DNA from: Chara braunii
Taxonomy: Eukaryota > Streptophyta > Charophyceae > Charales > Characeae
NCBI GenBank assembly: GCA_003427395.1
Contig: BFEA01000257.1
Coordinates: forward strand, 1,972,602-2,019,505
Direction of reading: 5' to 3'
Length of the DNA: 46,904 bases
The notes beneath the pieces were generated by a model. It saw nothing but the letters and a program-made list of their open reading frames with translations. It searched no databases and was not told the origin of the DNA. Below, piece after piece: positions 20,507 to 32,192 of the stretch. Position 1 is the stretch's first letter. Each line of letters starts with the position of its first letter. Made by a program: the position numbers and the translations under genes.

Positions 20507-21310
20507 GATGGCGTCACCACCATGGAGAGATCCAACAGCAGGTGCAGAAGACGAAGCCCTTTGTCGCTGCAATCCCCTCCGCCACAGTCTGTCGTTCACA
20601 TACGTGGAGATGTGAGCGCTCGGGCCTCGTCCCCAGTCATTATCCCGTCGTCCCCTTGACTACCTCACCCTCCATCAACTCGCGAACCAGCCCCCTTTTC
20701 CCCTCAGCTCGCACCCCTTCCCGCCTTCTTTATTCCATCAACTATATTCCACCCGCCTCATCACCACCGTCTTCCCACATACAACCACCCGCTCTCTCGT
20801 AGCCTCCTTTCCCTCCATATCCTTATTTTTAGTGTCGCATGGCGCGACTATAATAATATAGAAGTCTATTGCATTATCGCAGGTACTATCCCCGCATGCG
20901 AGGATTATGAAGACTTCAACGCCGCGATCCCCCTCACCCTCTCCACCCTCTATCCCGACTACCTCGGCTCGCTTCCCCAATAAGACCATCGCTTTCCCCG
21001 CATCCATCGCACCATCCACTCCACTCGGCTCCCCACTGGGGATCGAGAACTTCGACGCTTTCTGCCACCCCTCCCGCAAGCTCACCCCCCTCCTCCTCCC
21101 GTCATAAGACTGCCCTTCCATGGTAACCTGTAGGATCCGGGAGAGAACTTGTGCATGCCATTTAGATGACTTCCACACTCCTATCGCAGGCAATTGGCAT
21201 GGGCAGGCTCAACATCATTCGCTGGTGTCTCCCCTCTTCCAAGGGATTGTTGGATGCTGAGAGAGCAAGCAGGAGCTTGCTCAAGATTGGAACCCCCTGG
21301 GCATCATATA
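20507..21310 (+). pseudogene. gypsy copy 1 interior after hAT: ORF tail and untranslated region
   Basis: The frame resumes with DGVTTMERSNSRCRRRSP and a Ser/Pro-rich end, stopping at about 20659. It continues the charged tail of the extra ORF before the hAT. From 20660 to the LTR the sequence is pyrimidine-rich with short Ser/Pro-rich frames (for example IPTTSARFPNKTIAFPAS near 20940). No domain is seen. A typical polypurine tract is not visible just before the LTR at 21311. Confidence 0.45.
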
Positions 21311-22245
21311 TGTGACGAACCGTTTTCTGAAAGTGCGCGATTTTTTTCGCGATGATAATTTGAGGGTTGATTGAGAGGGGTCTGGCGAATTACATGAATG
21401 CCCTCGTCTTTTACAAAACGGACGGTCCCACTACGGTTGGTAGTTGATCGCGCCTCTGTTTTGAGGAATGAGGAATTTTGGCGTGGTTATCGCGCGGGGG
21501 ATCTTTTTTCGAATCTTTTTGAATTTTCAACCGAAGTCGAGCCCATGAGGGCTCTCATAATTTCTTTTTGTAATTAGCATTTAAAGTAGGCTAGGAATTT
21601 GGGTGCATCATAATTTTGCCTGCACTTGCACGGTGCTTCTTACTTGCGCGCGCTCCGCCTCGTCAAGGTCTGTACTCTGGCTTCTCGGCACCTTAATCTC
21701 ACGTGTAATTATAATTCCTTTCTTGTCAAGCCCAAATGTAACTGTAATCTCCTCCTTCTTGATATCTTCGCCGCGCCGCTATGCTCACGTATTTCCCTCA
21801 ATCTTATTGGCCTCCTCAATCTTATTGGCCTGAACGATGCATAACTGGATCGATGAGTGGACAGTGGCTACGTCCCCCACGCAACGGCCCGGCCATACAA
21901 TCATAGGCACTTCCTTCCTTCTCCTTCTCTCCCACGCAGACACGATCCCGTCTATTTCGCGCGGGCGCTCATGCTATACATTTTGCAAGCGCGATTAACT
22001 CGCTATCTAATCAACTTTGGAGTTAGCGCGATCGAGAGGATTAGCTAACATGCAGGAGCAAGACGGTGAGTAGGGAGTTGGGCGATCCAACGAGCTGGTG
22101 CTGGGTATGTGGGGTTGACGCATGGCCGCGAAGGACTGTGGCACACGGGCGAACCTGGCTTGCATGTTCAGACTAAGCGGGGTTATAACTCTGTGTAAGT
22201 AGTAGGTGCGAGGCAACGGACTGCCCGCATCGATGTGGCGAGCAA

Positions 22246-22358
<113 letters not shown>

Positions 22359-22902
22359 CGGGAAGTGTTGAAGTGGTGTTTTGTCCTCGACCTTGTTTTT
22401 GCGCAATTTTGGTGCCCGACGCAAACCATCTTTTGTTCATGATTGTTTCGGGTCTTTCCTTGTTTCTCTTTTGCATATTGATGGATGATTAAACTTGTCT
22501 TCTTCCCACCACATCATTCTTCTACTTGTTGTCCACCTGATGGATTGATTATCCGCCCTCGTTCTGTGTACTATGTTCTCTGGCCAATTGGATGTTTTGA
22601 TGCATGAATGTTTGTTTCTTGACTTTTCTACAATGTTGAATATATAGATGAGCATGCCGGTTGATTAGATGCCTGCTTCACGTTAAGCCCACCAGCGACA
22701 CCTCTGGGCGATCCGACAAGCCATATGCACCTCTGCCGAAAGCTGTGAAGAGTCCCAGCCAGATCGAAAGAAGATCATGTGCACGCATGTGTACGCTTGG
22801 CGTTGAAGGCCACTACGTACACGCTCCCCTACAGGATCTGCCCTCAATCTGGTTGACAAACGAGCACTTGGATCGTATGGATTCCTACCGCAACCCCATA
22901 GT

Positions 22903-23480
22903 ATGAATGTCGAAATTCACTTCCGGATCACCGACCGTGAGTGCCTAAGGGATCGCTAGTTCCAAGAATACTGGGAACGCACATGCCATGCTGCACGATC
23001 GAGAACTGAGTTCCTGGTATTTCTGTATCACACGGGAACCAAACGTCTCTGCGAGTGGGATATTAGACGGGGCTTGGAACGTACTCCCCATTACCCCAGC
23101 TGTCCCAGCCCGTGCACGTGTCAAATCATCACTGAACCCAGCATAGCTATCATTGAAACAGAGTTCCCTCCCTATCACCGTATATTGCCTTTCCACTGCC
23201 TGACCATTGCCCCTTGGCAAGTACTCGCCCCCTACTGGCCGCAACCCCAGTGCTCCGAGTGTCTGAAAGACCACGCCTACTGAGTATCGGGATCTGTACA
23301 ACGAACCCGCTTGGAAGCCAAACGACGGGAGTACAGCCTTCTGCTGAGGCCGGCGGCGTCCGATTCCGAAACCTGTGAAACCCGCTGACGATGGGTGATG
23401 CACCAATGGGACAGCCATAGCGTCCCTACGGTACACCGAATACGGATCTGCCCCAGACGACGGGACCAACGAAGGTGATC
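22903..23480 (+). pseudogene. LTR-encoded ORF relic, 3' LTR of copy 1
   Basis: Same coding relic as in the 5' LTR. MNVEIHFRITDRECLRDR starts at ATG 22903 and meets the same TAG codon (22957-22959). It then reads RTEFLVFLYH, RLCEWDI, EFPPYHRILPFHCLTIAPW and WPQPQCSEC, ending in TGA at about 23281. The RREYS and SDSETCETR segments follow in other frames. Both LTRs share the TAG, so the stop was present when this copy inserted. Function unknown. Confidence 0.6.
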
Positions 23481-23967
23481 ACCCTGTTACTCGAGGGCCT
23501 AAAAGGAACCTCGTCCTTCAACCGCCCACTTGCGATTCTTATCCCTGAAACTTGACATAGGAGATCTCAGTTCTGACCTAGGACTCTCCCCCCCCCGCCC
23601 ATCTTCCTAAAATCCTTGGCACACCCCTTTTTGGCACACTTCATCCGATCAGGAATTGCGCTGGGCGTGAGGTTGGGCGTCACAGTAGAGTAAACAGGCA
23701 TCGTGGACTTCAAATTTGGGCACGGTGTGGTGGACAGCATCCGACGCCCCACAAGGACAAGCCAACCCGAGAGGCTGGCATGTCCGCTGGTCCATGCAGG
23801 CTGTTCGTACTTCCCTCTTCGGGAGGGCCCCTCTCGGGTTTCCTATTGCGGTAAGCCTGGCAGTTTCCAAAGCACAGAAGTTGGCAGTGTGGCTTTTGGA
23901 AACGTGCCAAAACGTGCCAAAAAGCTTCCACTGACGTTGACCAGCTTTTGGTGGCCTGATACGTTTT

Positions 23968-24058
23968 TGCATTTTTCGATTCATGCGTGTCATCCTTGCG
24001 CAGGGGCCACGCTAATCTTCTCTGTATCCTTCCAACTTTAACGGATGCCCCAAAGGAC
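23968..24058 (-). ncRNA. U6 snRNA retropseudogene 1
   Basis: The minus strand reads GTCC.. GGCATCCGTTAA.., GATACAGAGAAGATTAGCG, GGCCCCTGCGCAAGGATGAC, then ATCGAAAAATG. This is U6 with several substitutions and without its last bases. It ends in a short CAAAAAC tail. CCTGATAC is repeated on both sides (23955-23962 and 24058-24065). The uninterrupted inverted partner at about 6016-6030 gives the empty site. Tail plus target duplication indicate LINE-type retroposition. Confidence 0.85.
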
Positions 24059-24104
24059 CTGATACCTTTTCCAGCCGCCGGCCAGTGGGGTCCAGGCCTA
24101 GGGG

Positions 24105-24772
24105 TGGACCCCACTGGCCGGCGGCCTGGAAAAGTTTGGGCGTCGGGGTGTTTTCCAGACCCCACTGGGTCTGGAAACCGATGTGGAAAGTCGGCCCGGA
24201 AAGGAATTCCAGACCCCACTGCGCTTGAAAAGAGGTTGCGAAAATGGTGACGGGGCATTTCTACATGGTCCGCGGTCTGGATATTCAACGCCGACCGGTT
24301 TCGAGACCCTTTCCAAGGAGGCGGCCAGTTGAGCAGGGGGCGGAGCATGTCCATCAGTTTCCAGACGCATGCTTCACGGCGTAACTCATGCACCCTCGCC
24401 ATGGACAGTTCTGTGTACCCGGAGGTCGTGGCAGACAATTGTATTTTCCCATGGTGTCCCAAAGTATTCCAAAGGCCACACACGGACTTGTCCTGAAGCA
24501 GTGCGGTACCAGGCCATGGTCCACAACACCCACCCGACTTGCCTTTTCGGGAAACACCGTTCGGCCGCTTCCTGTTCAAGTCGGGCAATACCCTTCGGCC
24601 GCTTCCTATTGGGGTATGTCTAGGCAGCTATTCGGGTATGTCATGCCTTTTCCAGTGCCAAAACTATAGGTCTGCCGTGGGGTCCCTTCAAAATGCGTCC
24701 AGTTTTTTCCAACCAAGGTCGGCCCTTTTTTGTGGCCAACACCAGTTTCCAGCCGCCTGCCAGTGGGGTCCA
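24105..24772. mobile_element. second copy of the GGACCCC foldback family
   Basis: TGGACCCCACTGGCCGGCGG at 24105 and its near reverse complement ending at 24772 (GCCTGCCAGTGGGGTCCA) bound 668 bp. Further CAGACCCCACTG motifs at about 24158 and 24207 are internal. It has no recognised coding region and lies 10 bp from the larger member ending at 24094. Confidence 0.65.
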
Positions 24773-25215
24773 CCACTTTGGTTGGAATTGCCATCCCAGG
24801 TCTAGCAGGACACGCGGCTTTTCCCGATGGTTTCTACCGTTTTGTCGGCCAAATAACCGACAAGAAACGGGAAACGAAGTTACAGAACTCTGTTGGGAAA
24901 CGAAGTTACACGACTCTCTTTTGAAGTCGACTCTCTTTTCCGTTTTTCTTTTCGTTCTTCAGCCGCCACCAAGCGAAAAGAGAAGTCACTCGTATTCATT
25001 TCTGTTGAAAAAACGAAGCCACACTTTTCGACGTCATCAAGCGGGCACAGAAGGACAGCAAAAAGCGCAAAACTAATTCCGGTTGGACTTCTTTTGGGCA
25101 ACGCTCTGGACGTGATTGCGGTCAGATTCGTCCAGGCCTGGCCTTCACTCCAGTCAGCTGAGTTTATGCCCAAATAATGCGCGAACGGACCACTAGCGCG
25201 CCTTCCCAGAGGCAA
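24773..25215. other. no gene seen
   Basis: GGGAAACGAAGTTACA is directly repeated (about 24868 and 24896). Short open frames on both strands lack domains. Confidence 0.4.
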
Positions 25216-25300
25216 GGTCCCACTCGCAGAAATTAGGAGATTTCGGCCGTTGATCTTTGCTATCTACGGTCAGTATCTCTTAATTCGTGCAAGTGGGACC
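25216..25300. mobile_element. 85-bp palindromic MITE, copy A
   Basis: GGTCCCACTCGCAGAAATTA at the left pairs with TAATTCGTGCAAGTGGGACC at the right. Its near-exact inverse copy is at 31828-31912, also 85 bp and with the same immediate flanks (GCAA and TAGCC). Confidence 0.75.
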
Positions 25301-25303
25301 TAG

Positions 25304-25495
25304 CCCCCGAACATAAAGCACCCTGCTATTGAATGTGTACAAGCCAGAGTGAGGGTGCGTTGTGTTCGGGGGACGACGGCAAGCTTTCATTCCCGCCTGC
25401 CAGGCGTCCGCGGTTTGCGAAAGCAAAGCTGTGACTGGCTGACGCGCATTTCGGAAGTGCAACTGCTTCTTTGCACCCCCGAACACTAACCCCCC
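25304..25495. repeat. inverted repeats with CCCCCGAACA ends
   Basis: CCCCCGAACA at 25304 pairs with TGTTCGGGGG ending near 25372, with an inner GCACCCT/AGGGTGC pair. A third CACCCCCGAACA copy lies near 25475. It is a small hairpin or MITE relic. Confidence 0.5.
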
Positions 25496-25498
25496 ATC

Positions 25499-26050
25499 GT
25501 TATCTGCATCTGGCCTGGAGGGTTTTCATTACATACACCTCTACTGACCAGTTAGATTTTCCGGGAAAGAAAGTCTTACGATAATGTTCTCTACAACGGA
25601 ACAGTCCTCCGTACTTGTTGCAACCCCGAAAACAACCCTGGATCCTTATCCGTACCTGGCCTGGATTCAACAATTCTAACCATGTTCCGGAAAAGAAGAT
25701 AGTAAAAACAAACAAAGACAAACCAAAAAAGACAAAAAAAAAGGAAAAGAAGATAGTCGTTCTGTTATATAGTCGTCGTCCTCTATAACCGACAGAAGTC
25801 CTCGGTATCTGCACCGCCGAACACAACCCCAGATTGTCATCCGTACCTGGCCTGCAGGTTTTCACTCATACCTGAACACAACCCCGAATTGTTATCCGTA
25901 CCTGGTCTGCATGGTTTACTACATACGTCTATAGTGGCCAGGTACATGTTTCGGAAGATAGTCTCACGATAATGTTCTTTACATGGTCTCGCGTCTCGCC
26001 ATAACGTAACCCTACGTATTATCTCACTACCGTTAGGGATTTTCCCCAAT
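25499..26050. repeat. diverged direct repeats
   Basis: A block with CTGGAGGGTTTTCATTACAT through TCTTACGATAATGTTCTCTA (25514-25593) is repeated as 25905-25983. The phrase TATCCGTACCTGGCCTG recurs at about 25645, 25840 and 25890. No gene is supported. Confidence 0.6.
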
Positions 26051-27239
26051 AGAACCCATGGTCAGTACATTCGTTGAAACTTCCGCTCTCGACTACGTAG
26101 GGATAACGACAACGACCGCGTGTTCTATTCGGGCGAAGAGGATAGGCACGACCGTGCGTTCCACCTGCACGGGCGAATGCAATACGCACACTTGCTTACG
26201 TGACGTACAGTGCAAACACTGGAAACTGATACTTTTAGATATCCCGAAAGCATCTCCGCTTTCGTTGACGTCTCTTGCCTATGATTGCCTCGAACAAGTT
26301 GTGCTTTCTTTATCCATCGACTAACATGTCACATTTAGCCTGTTTGCTCATGATTTGCGGATGATTTGCGGGTGCGTCTGCGACGAAAACGGGCTCTGGC
26401 AATCACAGAAACGGAGCACGTCATACAAAGATCGTAGGAAGCAGTATAAAAAAAAACAAAAACGAAGCTGAATAGGATGTACACGTATAACAGGCGTGGC
26501 AGGGAGGGCCTAAACGACAGAGAGATAAGACAGCTTCAGGGCAACGGCGAGAAGGTAAAAAAGAGCTAATTACAGCGACAAGTCGAAGCAAAAGTCAATG
26601 ACCGAAGTCATCGAGGAGGAAAACCTGACCATACATAAGCTGGCATTCCAGAAGATCAAGTCGGGGCAAAGCCAGAGTCAATGACGAAAATGATTGAGGA
26701 AAACCTGGCCATATATGACGAGTCTTGGCGGGATAGGCTGGCATTCCAGAAGCTCAAGTCGGGGCAACACCACCAAAACGCAAAAGCAGAAGCAAGAATC
26801 ACTACATTCAACTCAACAATAAAACACATTTAAAGAGTAACAGGCATGACAGGCTTTTCCACATTCAACTCGAGCCACTATTCCGATCGGAGCAAGCAAG
26901 AAAAATAGGTAAAAAGGATAAAACAGGCAGAGCAGGGATGGAGAAAGTGTAAAGAGGAAGGGGGAAGGAGGAAGAGCAAGGACAGACCATAGAACGGAGA
27001 AAGGATAACGGAGGACGGCAGACAAACCCGACCGACATGAGATAGAATAGAAGACCTAAATCAGAACTCATTGAGGAGCTTCATTTGTAGGTGAAGTCAA
27101 CGGCCCTGGCAGCCAGGAAATACAAGATCTATGTCAGCCGCCCGTATAAAGAGACAAAACTCGGGCAAAGGAGAACCGACCCGATTTCTTTGTCTGGCAT
27201 AAACTGCCTAACAGCTAGCAACACCACAGAGCGGCAAAT

Positions 27240-27240
<1 letters not shown>
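26051..27240. other. gene-free region 3' of sucrose synthase
   Basis: No coding sequence is supported. A direct repeat of about 75-95 bp carries GCTGGCATTCCAGAAG and TCAAGTCGGGGCAA at 26638-26672 and 26738-26766, with related preceding sequence. A purine-rich stretch spans 26930-27005. Nothing else is recognised. Confidence 0.5.

Positions 27241-27281
<41 letters not shown>
27241..27281. repeat. (CT)n microsatellite
   Basis: About 20 uninterrupted CT units. Confidence 0.95.
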
Positions 27282-27284
<3 letters not shown>

Positions 27285-27664
27285 GCGTCTCCATGTAACC
27301 CACTCGCTCCGGAAGGCATCACCAAGCGAGCAGGCAAGAACGCACAGGAGAGCTTGCCCGGCAGTAAAATCCGTAAGGCTCACATAGGAGAAGCACAAAA
27401 CGCCACCATCTCAAAATAATCCAGTTCAAACAGTCGACGAGATAGCTAAGCTCAGGATCCGCGACAGAGGGCAAAACAACACAAGAATGAATCGAACGCA
27501 GGCAGCGTGCCGTGTTCCTCCACGCACCCTAATGCTTCGACACACCACGCAACTGGCAGCAAAGACGCTTTCCCTCGAATGCTCACACGTTACTGCGCAT
27601 CCGCCAAAAGTCCTACCATCCGAAACTGGACTGCGCAACGCGATAATTTATGTCCTTTTTCTCT

Positions 27665-27667
<3 letters not shown>

Positions 27668-27745
<78 letters not shown>
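27668..27745. repeat. (GT)n microsatellite 3' of sucrose synthase
   Basis: About 38 GT units begin 37 bp beyond the stop codon on the minus strand, where they read as CA. They would lie in the 3' untranslated region if the transcript extends that far. Confidence 0.9.
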
Positions 27746-27746
<1 letters not shown>

Positions 27747-27781
27747 ATGTGTGTGCAGAAGCGCAATAAATTACCATGTCA

Positions 27782-30280
27782 TCATTCGACAGCAAGTGGC
27801 ACCGTCTTGACGCACTCTCGGTACTTGAGATTGTAGAACATCTCGATGTACCTCCTTGCCTCCCTCCTGTCCAGGTTGGAAACGAACTTCCAGAAGGTGT
27901 ACACACGNGAGAGAGTCATCAGCCTCTCCGCATAGATCTCCCACGTGAACTTGCTGTAGATCCTCTCCAGTCCCGCCTTCGACAGACTCTCCCACTCGCT
28001 TGGATCCGTCTTGCACCTCTCGAAGAAGTCGGCGATCAAATCCGCCACCTCCTCCGGTCGGTACATGTCGATGTGGTATCCGGAAACGCCGTGCTTGATG
28101 ACCTCTGCGGGACCTCCGTGGCAAGTGGCGAACGTCGGCAGNCCCGAGGTCATGGCCTCCACCACAGTGAGACCGAACGCCTCGTAGAACGCAGGCTGAA
28201 TGAAAGCGCCCTTGGTGTCTGCAATATACCTGTANAGCTCTCCGTTGCGCATCCGGTGCTTCTGNGCCACGATCCACCGCATGTCGCCCTTGTCCANCCC
28301 GTACTTGTCAATGACGGAGTGCATATGGTTGATCTGGTGCACCTCCTCTCTGTCCATGGACAGGGACGGGTCAATNTAACCTCCCACGATGACCAGGTTG
28401 ACCAGCTTGCGGAGGCGCGNGCTCTTGCCGAACATCTCTGCGAGCCCNGTCANATTCTTCACCTTGTCCAGACGCGCCATGGTGAAGATGATGGGCTTGN
28501 TCTTGTCCTTNAGCACGCCGCGGCANAGCTTATCGTCCTCCGTCTGCCCATACAGCAGCTCCTCGATCTCTGGGTGGAACGCNGTCAGCCTCTTCTCCTT
28601 GATGAAGTAAGGATAGTAAGTGTCNGCGTCAGCGCCAGGCGAGACGATGTTGAACTTGGGGTCGAACACGTCGATGCCGTTCACAACGCGGTANAGNCCG
28701 GGCATGGTGTATGCCTGGTGCGACTCGTACTGCCCCACGGTGTCAGCCCGCCCCGCGATCTCCTGGAACGTGCTGGTGATGATGAAGTCGGCGTGGTTCA
28801 TGGCGATNAGATCCGCNGTGAATTGGCAGGAGAAGTGATACTTCTCATCCAGCTCCTTCCAGTTGAGGTCGGAGTTNGGNTACTTNGTCTTCTCCAGCGC
28901 GTGGGCGATNGTGCAATGCGCCACCTTCAGCCTGTGCGCGAGCAGGACAGCCACCAAATTGCCGTCGCTGTAGTTGCCGATGATGAGGTCCGGATTGCCG
29001 CCGAACTCAGCGCGCAGCTCGTGCACGGAGTCCTCCGTGAACTGCTCCATGTAGGGCCAGACATCGAAGCGGGACACCCACTTGCGCAGCACGCTCCCGT
29101 CCTTGGGGTTCTTGAAGGGCACACGAAGGATCTTCGAGTACTGCGTGCCATCGATGTGCTCGATCCTCTGGTTGCAAGACGTTCCCTGGGCGTCGGGAAT
29201 CAGCCTCGTCAGCACGATGATCTGAGGCTTGTAGTTCAATCCCTGCTGCTTGCTGTGCTTCAACAGGTCCCTCTCGAACGCCTTCACCTGGTCCAGGATA
29301 TACACCACCTGCCCGCCGGTATCAGGAAGACCAAGCACGTTCGCCTGCCCAAAATAGCCATGAGGCGACATGATGGCCACGTTGAAGATGAGCGGGATGC
29401 GGCCCAGGAACTTCTCCAGCAGATCTGCNTCAGGCGCCTGCATCAGGTCCGACAGCATGTCCAGCATCTCCTTGATGCGCCCGGCGGTGTCACCCCAGCC
29501 TCGCTCGAANCCCAGCTCTTGCAGCCNCGCAGCCACCTGGCCAACGGNGGTNTCGGCAGGAAGGGCGCCCANGTACTCCTCCGCCTTNGCGAGGTTGCCG
29601 CGGAGTTTCTCGAGCGTGTCGATGCGCTCGTTCANCATCAACGTCTCGCCGACGCACTTGTGTGTCCGCAGAAAGTCAAGCAGAGGCTGAAGACCTCCNG
29701 GCTCCTTGAACATCCGCGAGGACAGATGCTTGTTCAGGTAAGACACACCCTCGCCGATGGACGAAGGACGGGTNAGCCTCGGGAAGCCNGCGTTGAACGG
29801 CTCCATGTCAATTTCCAGAGTGGCGAAGTCNCTGCAAACNGGCGCCGCCTCATCATCAGCCGCCTTGAGACGCTCCTTGAACTCCAAGTACTCCGACGGG
29901 CTGAGCTGCTCCACCGTGAGCTCGAANACGTTGACACGAATGTACTGCCACTCGGCTACACGNGGCCGCACTGCCAGCGCAATGTACGGAGGGATGACGA
30001 CAGCCTCCTGCGTGGCGCGCAGGAGNTTGCCGAAAGCGCTCTCCTTAATCTTCGTCCCAGCGAAGCACTCCAACTCAGCAACGCGCTCAAGCTCGTTCTT
30101 CAGCTCGTGCGGCTGCAGCATGTGCTTCCCGTTCGCCACGTAGCGGGACAAGAGCAGGATGATCTGGTTTCGGTACTCGGAGATGGAACCTTTGACACGA
30201 TCCGTCATGCTGTGCATACGTGTCAGCTCAGGGAGCTTCTCCGGCCGAGGGACCAGATCGGCAGCCAAGGAGCCCTCCAT
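27782..30280 (-). CDS. SUS: sucrose synthase, single uninterrupted frame
   Basis: Catalyses sucrose + UDP = UDP-glucose + fructose in the cytosol, often near membranes or actin, feeding cell wall and starch synthesis. The 832-residue frame is a little longer than the usual 805-815. The N-terminal regulatory region holds LTRMHS with Ser24 in the place of the known SUS phosphorylation site. The GT-B catalytic region spans about 280-770: [20 protein letters not shown] (308-327), [11 protein letters not shown] (431-441), [11 protein letters not shown] (599-609) and the E-x7-E glycosyltransferase motif EAFGLTVVE (Glu700 and Glu708). The C-terminus continues past [11 protein letters not shown], usual for the family. 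The ATG at 30280 is the first in frame ahead of the conserved region. Plant SUS genes normally have many introns and this has none in the coding part. Thirty-eight N bases lie in it, 30 at third codon positions. No poly(A) run follows the stop. The family call is very secure. Confidence 0.96.
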   Translation of the reverse strand: MEGSLAADLVPRPEKLPELTRMHSMTDRVKGSISEYRNQIILLLSRYVANGKHMLQPHELKNELERVAELECFAGTKIKESAFGXLLRATQEAVVIPPYIALAVRXRVAEWQYIRVNXFELTVEQLSPSEYLEFKERLKAADDEAAXVCXDFATLEIDMEPFNXGFPRXTRPSSIGEGVSYLNKHLSSRMFKEXGGLQPLLDFLRTHKCVGETLMXNERIDTLEKLRGNLXKAEEYXGALPAXTXVGQVAAXLQELXFERGWGDTAGRIKEMLDMLSDLMQAPXADLLEKFLGRIPLIFNVAIMSPHGYFGQANVLGLPDTGGQVVYILDQVKAFERDLLKHSKQQGLNYKPQIIVLTRLIPDAQGTSCNQRIEHIDGTQYSKILRVPFKNPKDGSVLRKWVSRFDVWPYMEQFTEDSVHELRAEFGGNPDLIIGNYSDGNLVAVLLAHRLKVAHCXIAHALEKXKXXNSDLNWKELDEKYHFSCQFXADXIAMNHADFIITSTFQEIAGRADTVGQYESHQAYTMPXXYRVVNGIDVFDPKFNIVSPGADXDTYYPYFIKEKRLXAFHPEIEELLYGQTEDDKXCRGVXKDKXKPIIFTMARLDKVKNXXGLAEMFGKSXRLRKLVNLVIVGGXIDPSLSMDREEVHQINHMHSVIDKYGXDKGDMRWIVXQKHRMRNGEXYRYIADTKGAFIQPAFYEAFGLTVVEAMTSXLPTFATCHGGPAEVIKHGVSGYHIDMYRPEEVADLIADFFERCKTDPSEWESLSKAGLERIYSKFTWEIYAERLMTLXRVYTFWKFVSNLDRREARRYIEMFYNLKYRECVKTVPLAVE

Positions 30281-30630
30281 CGCTGAAACTGAACACCGGT
30301 GCTGTTCTTGTTCCGCTGTACTCCCACACGCTGCAGCAGTGCCGTCCTCTCTCCCTGGTTAGGGTACACGCCCCGCACAGACGAGACGCGACACCCTAAA
30401 CACGCGCACGTCACGCACGTAACAACATACGGGCGTATACACAGTGCCCCTCCGCTCTGCCTTCCCCCCTTACTCTCCCGAAGCACACACTGAAGGCGAG
30501 GCGAGTCGAGTTGCTGCTGCATGTAGGAGCAAGTCCCTGTTTTTAACCTCAGCAACAACCTCTCCCGCTCACTGGTCCGAAAGGCTGCGAGAAGGAAAAA
30601 GCGGGCGGCGCAAGAAGACCGCACCACTCT
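30281..30630 (-). promoter_or_regulatory. upstream region of sucrose synthase
   Basis: The 350 bp before the ATG contain no other gene. No convincing TATA box could be assigned, and a 5' untranslated intron cannot be excluded. Short foldback MITEs begin at about 30636, so the unique promoter sequence is at most about 350 bp unless the repeats contribute. Confidence 0.35.
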
Positions 30631-30635
30631 CGAAA

Positions 30636-31100
30636 TTTGGAAAATGGGAACGAACTTCCCGCTAGAACATGGCCAGATGCCCCCGCCACATTTTTGTCTT
30701 TTTCACATTTCGAGTGCTGTGGCGAGGCCCCAAAGCTGCGAATCTCCTCAATCAGGGACCTTCGAGGATGCACAGTCTGACCGAGCACGTTTAGGCCGCG
30801 GCGATCCGAATGCGACAGCGCCGATGGAGAGTCATTGAGGCGGGATCGGCTGCTCTGGACGTGCATAGAAGACAAAAACAAAAATCATGGCGGCGTATAT
30901 TCCCGTGTTCTATGGGAAGATACACATTTCCAGAGTCCAGAGTAGTGGCGAGAGGCCCATTATTCTTGGAAAAGGGCATCGCCACATCACTCTCGAAATG
31001 TGCAAAATGGGAACGAACTTCCGGCTAGAACGTGGCCAGATGCGCCTGCCCGCCACATTTTTGTGCTTTTCACATTTCGAGAGTGGTGTGGCCAGGCCCA
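30636..31100. mobile_element. three short foldback MITE copies
   Basis: Copies of the family seen at 4858-4980 start at about 30636 (AACTTCCCGCTAGAACATGG), 30868 (inverted, AATCATGGCGGCGTATATTC) and 30985 (AACTTCCGGCTAGAACGTGG), each with ATTTTTGTC or its inverse. They lie directly upstream of the sucrose synthase gene. Confidence 0.6.
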
Positions 31101-31647
31101 AAATCATGTCATGAATGGATGCTCGACACCTTTCACATAATAATTCATTCGATTCGATAGCGGTTATTGTTATTAGAGCGCGCAACGCCGATGTCCCTCT
31201 ATCCACGGTGTTCTTTTGCCTTGGGGCCTATTGGCGGTTTATTGTCTCCTCCGTTCCCAATTGGGAGTATTGGGAGTAGACTGCCCCTCGTTCCAGCAGT
31301 ACAAGCTACTTCGCCAAATGTGTGATAATAATAGAGCTCTTTTTCAGGGAAAAACAAGAAAAGGAAAAAAGAAGACGAAGTCAGCCCTCCCCCTAACTCC
31401 CCTCGGCTGTGCTTCATTCATGCTTTATTTGCTTCGTCTTCGAATAAGCAGCACAGTCTATCAGATGTTGCTACCGTCGATATCAACGAGTTCACCGCGG
31501 GTCTGGTCCTTCGCCTCCAGAACACCCTGGGCGTTAAACCACCAGTACCTCCGAGCCTGTTTTTGCCGACCCTGATTTTCACTGCGCTCCGAGTTTTGCC
31601 GAGCCTGGTTCCCACTCCATTTCTTTATGGTACTCTCACGGGAAGAA

Positions 31648-31682
<35 letters not shown>

Positions 31683-31827
31683 TTCTGGAATTGGAGGTCC
31701 TTGCTTCGCCCTTACTTTTTTGGCCGTGCTTCATTCATGCTGTACTTGGAAGAATTCCTGAAGTGAGGTGAGGTGAGGTGAGGTGAGTTGGTAAGAGGGG
31801 ACGCTGGACCCTAGCCCTCCGGGGCTA
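31101..31827. other. no gene seen; A tract
   Basis: GTTAAACCACCAGTACCTCC at about 31534 matches the end of the small element at 43383. A pure A tract lies at 31651-31680, and a five-fold GTGAG-type repeat near 31765-31785. No coding region is supported. Confidence 0.45.
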
Positions 31828-31912
31828 GGTCCCACTTGCACGAATTAAGAGATACAGACCGTAGATAGCAAAGATCAACGGCCGAAATCTCCTAATTTGT
31901 GCAAGTGGGACC
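31828..31912. mobile_element. 85-bp palindromic MITE, copy B
   Basis: GGTCCCACTTGCACGAATTA and TAATTTGTGCAAGTGGGACC form the ends. It is the reverse complement of 25216-25300 with few changes. Confidence 0.78.
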
Positions 31913-32024
31913 TTGCCCGCGGTTTCCAGCACCTGCCCACTCTGGGCAAGGGCCCTAGCCTTCCTTCCGGGTTGTTTGTGAGGTTTCCCCCTGCCTCGGT
32001 TTCCAACATTTAGGAATATAAAAA

Positions 32025-32089
32025 ATATAAAGTTTCTTTTTTTGTTGGACCATTTTTCGATCTATGCGTATCATCCTTGCGCAGGGGCC

Positions 32090-32121
<32 letters not shown>

Positions 32122-32153
32122 ACGGATGTCCCGAAGGACGCAAAAAAAAAAAT

Positions 32154-32192
<39 letters not shown>

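Noticed and set aside
27776-30286. A plus-strand frame of 836 codons opposite sucrose synthase
   Set aside because: It is the antisense shadow of the GC-rich, codon-biased SUS frame; its translation has no domain.
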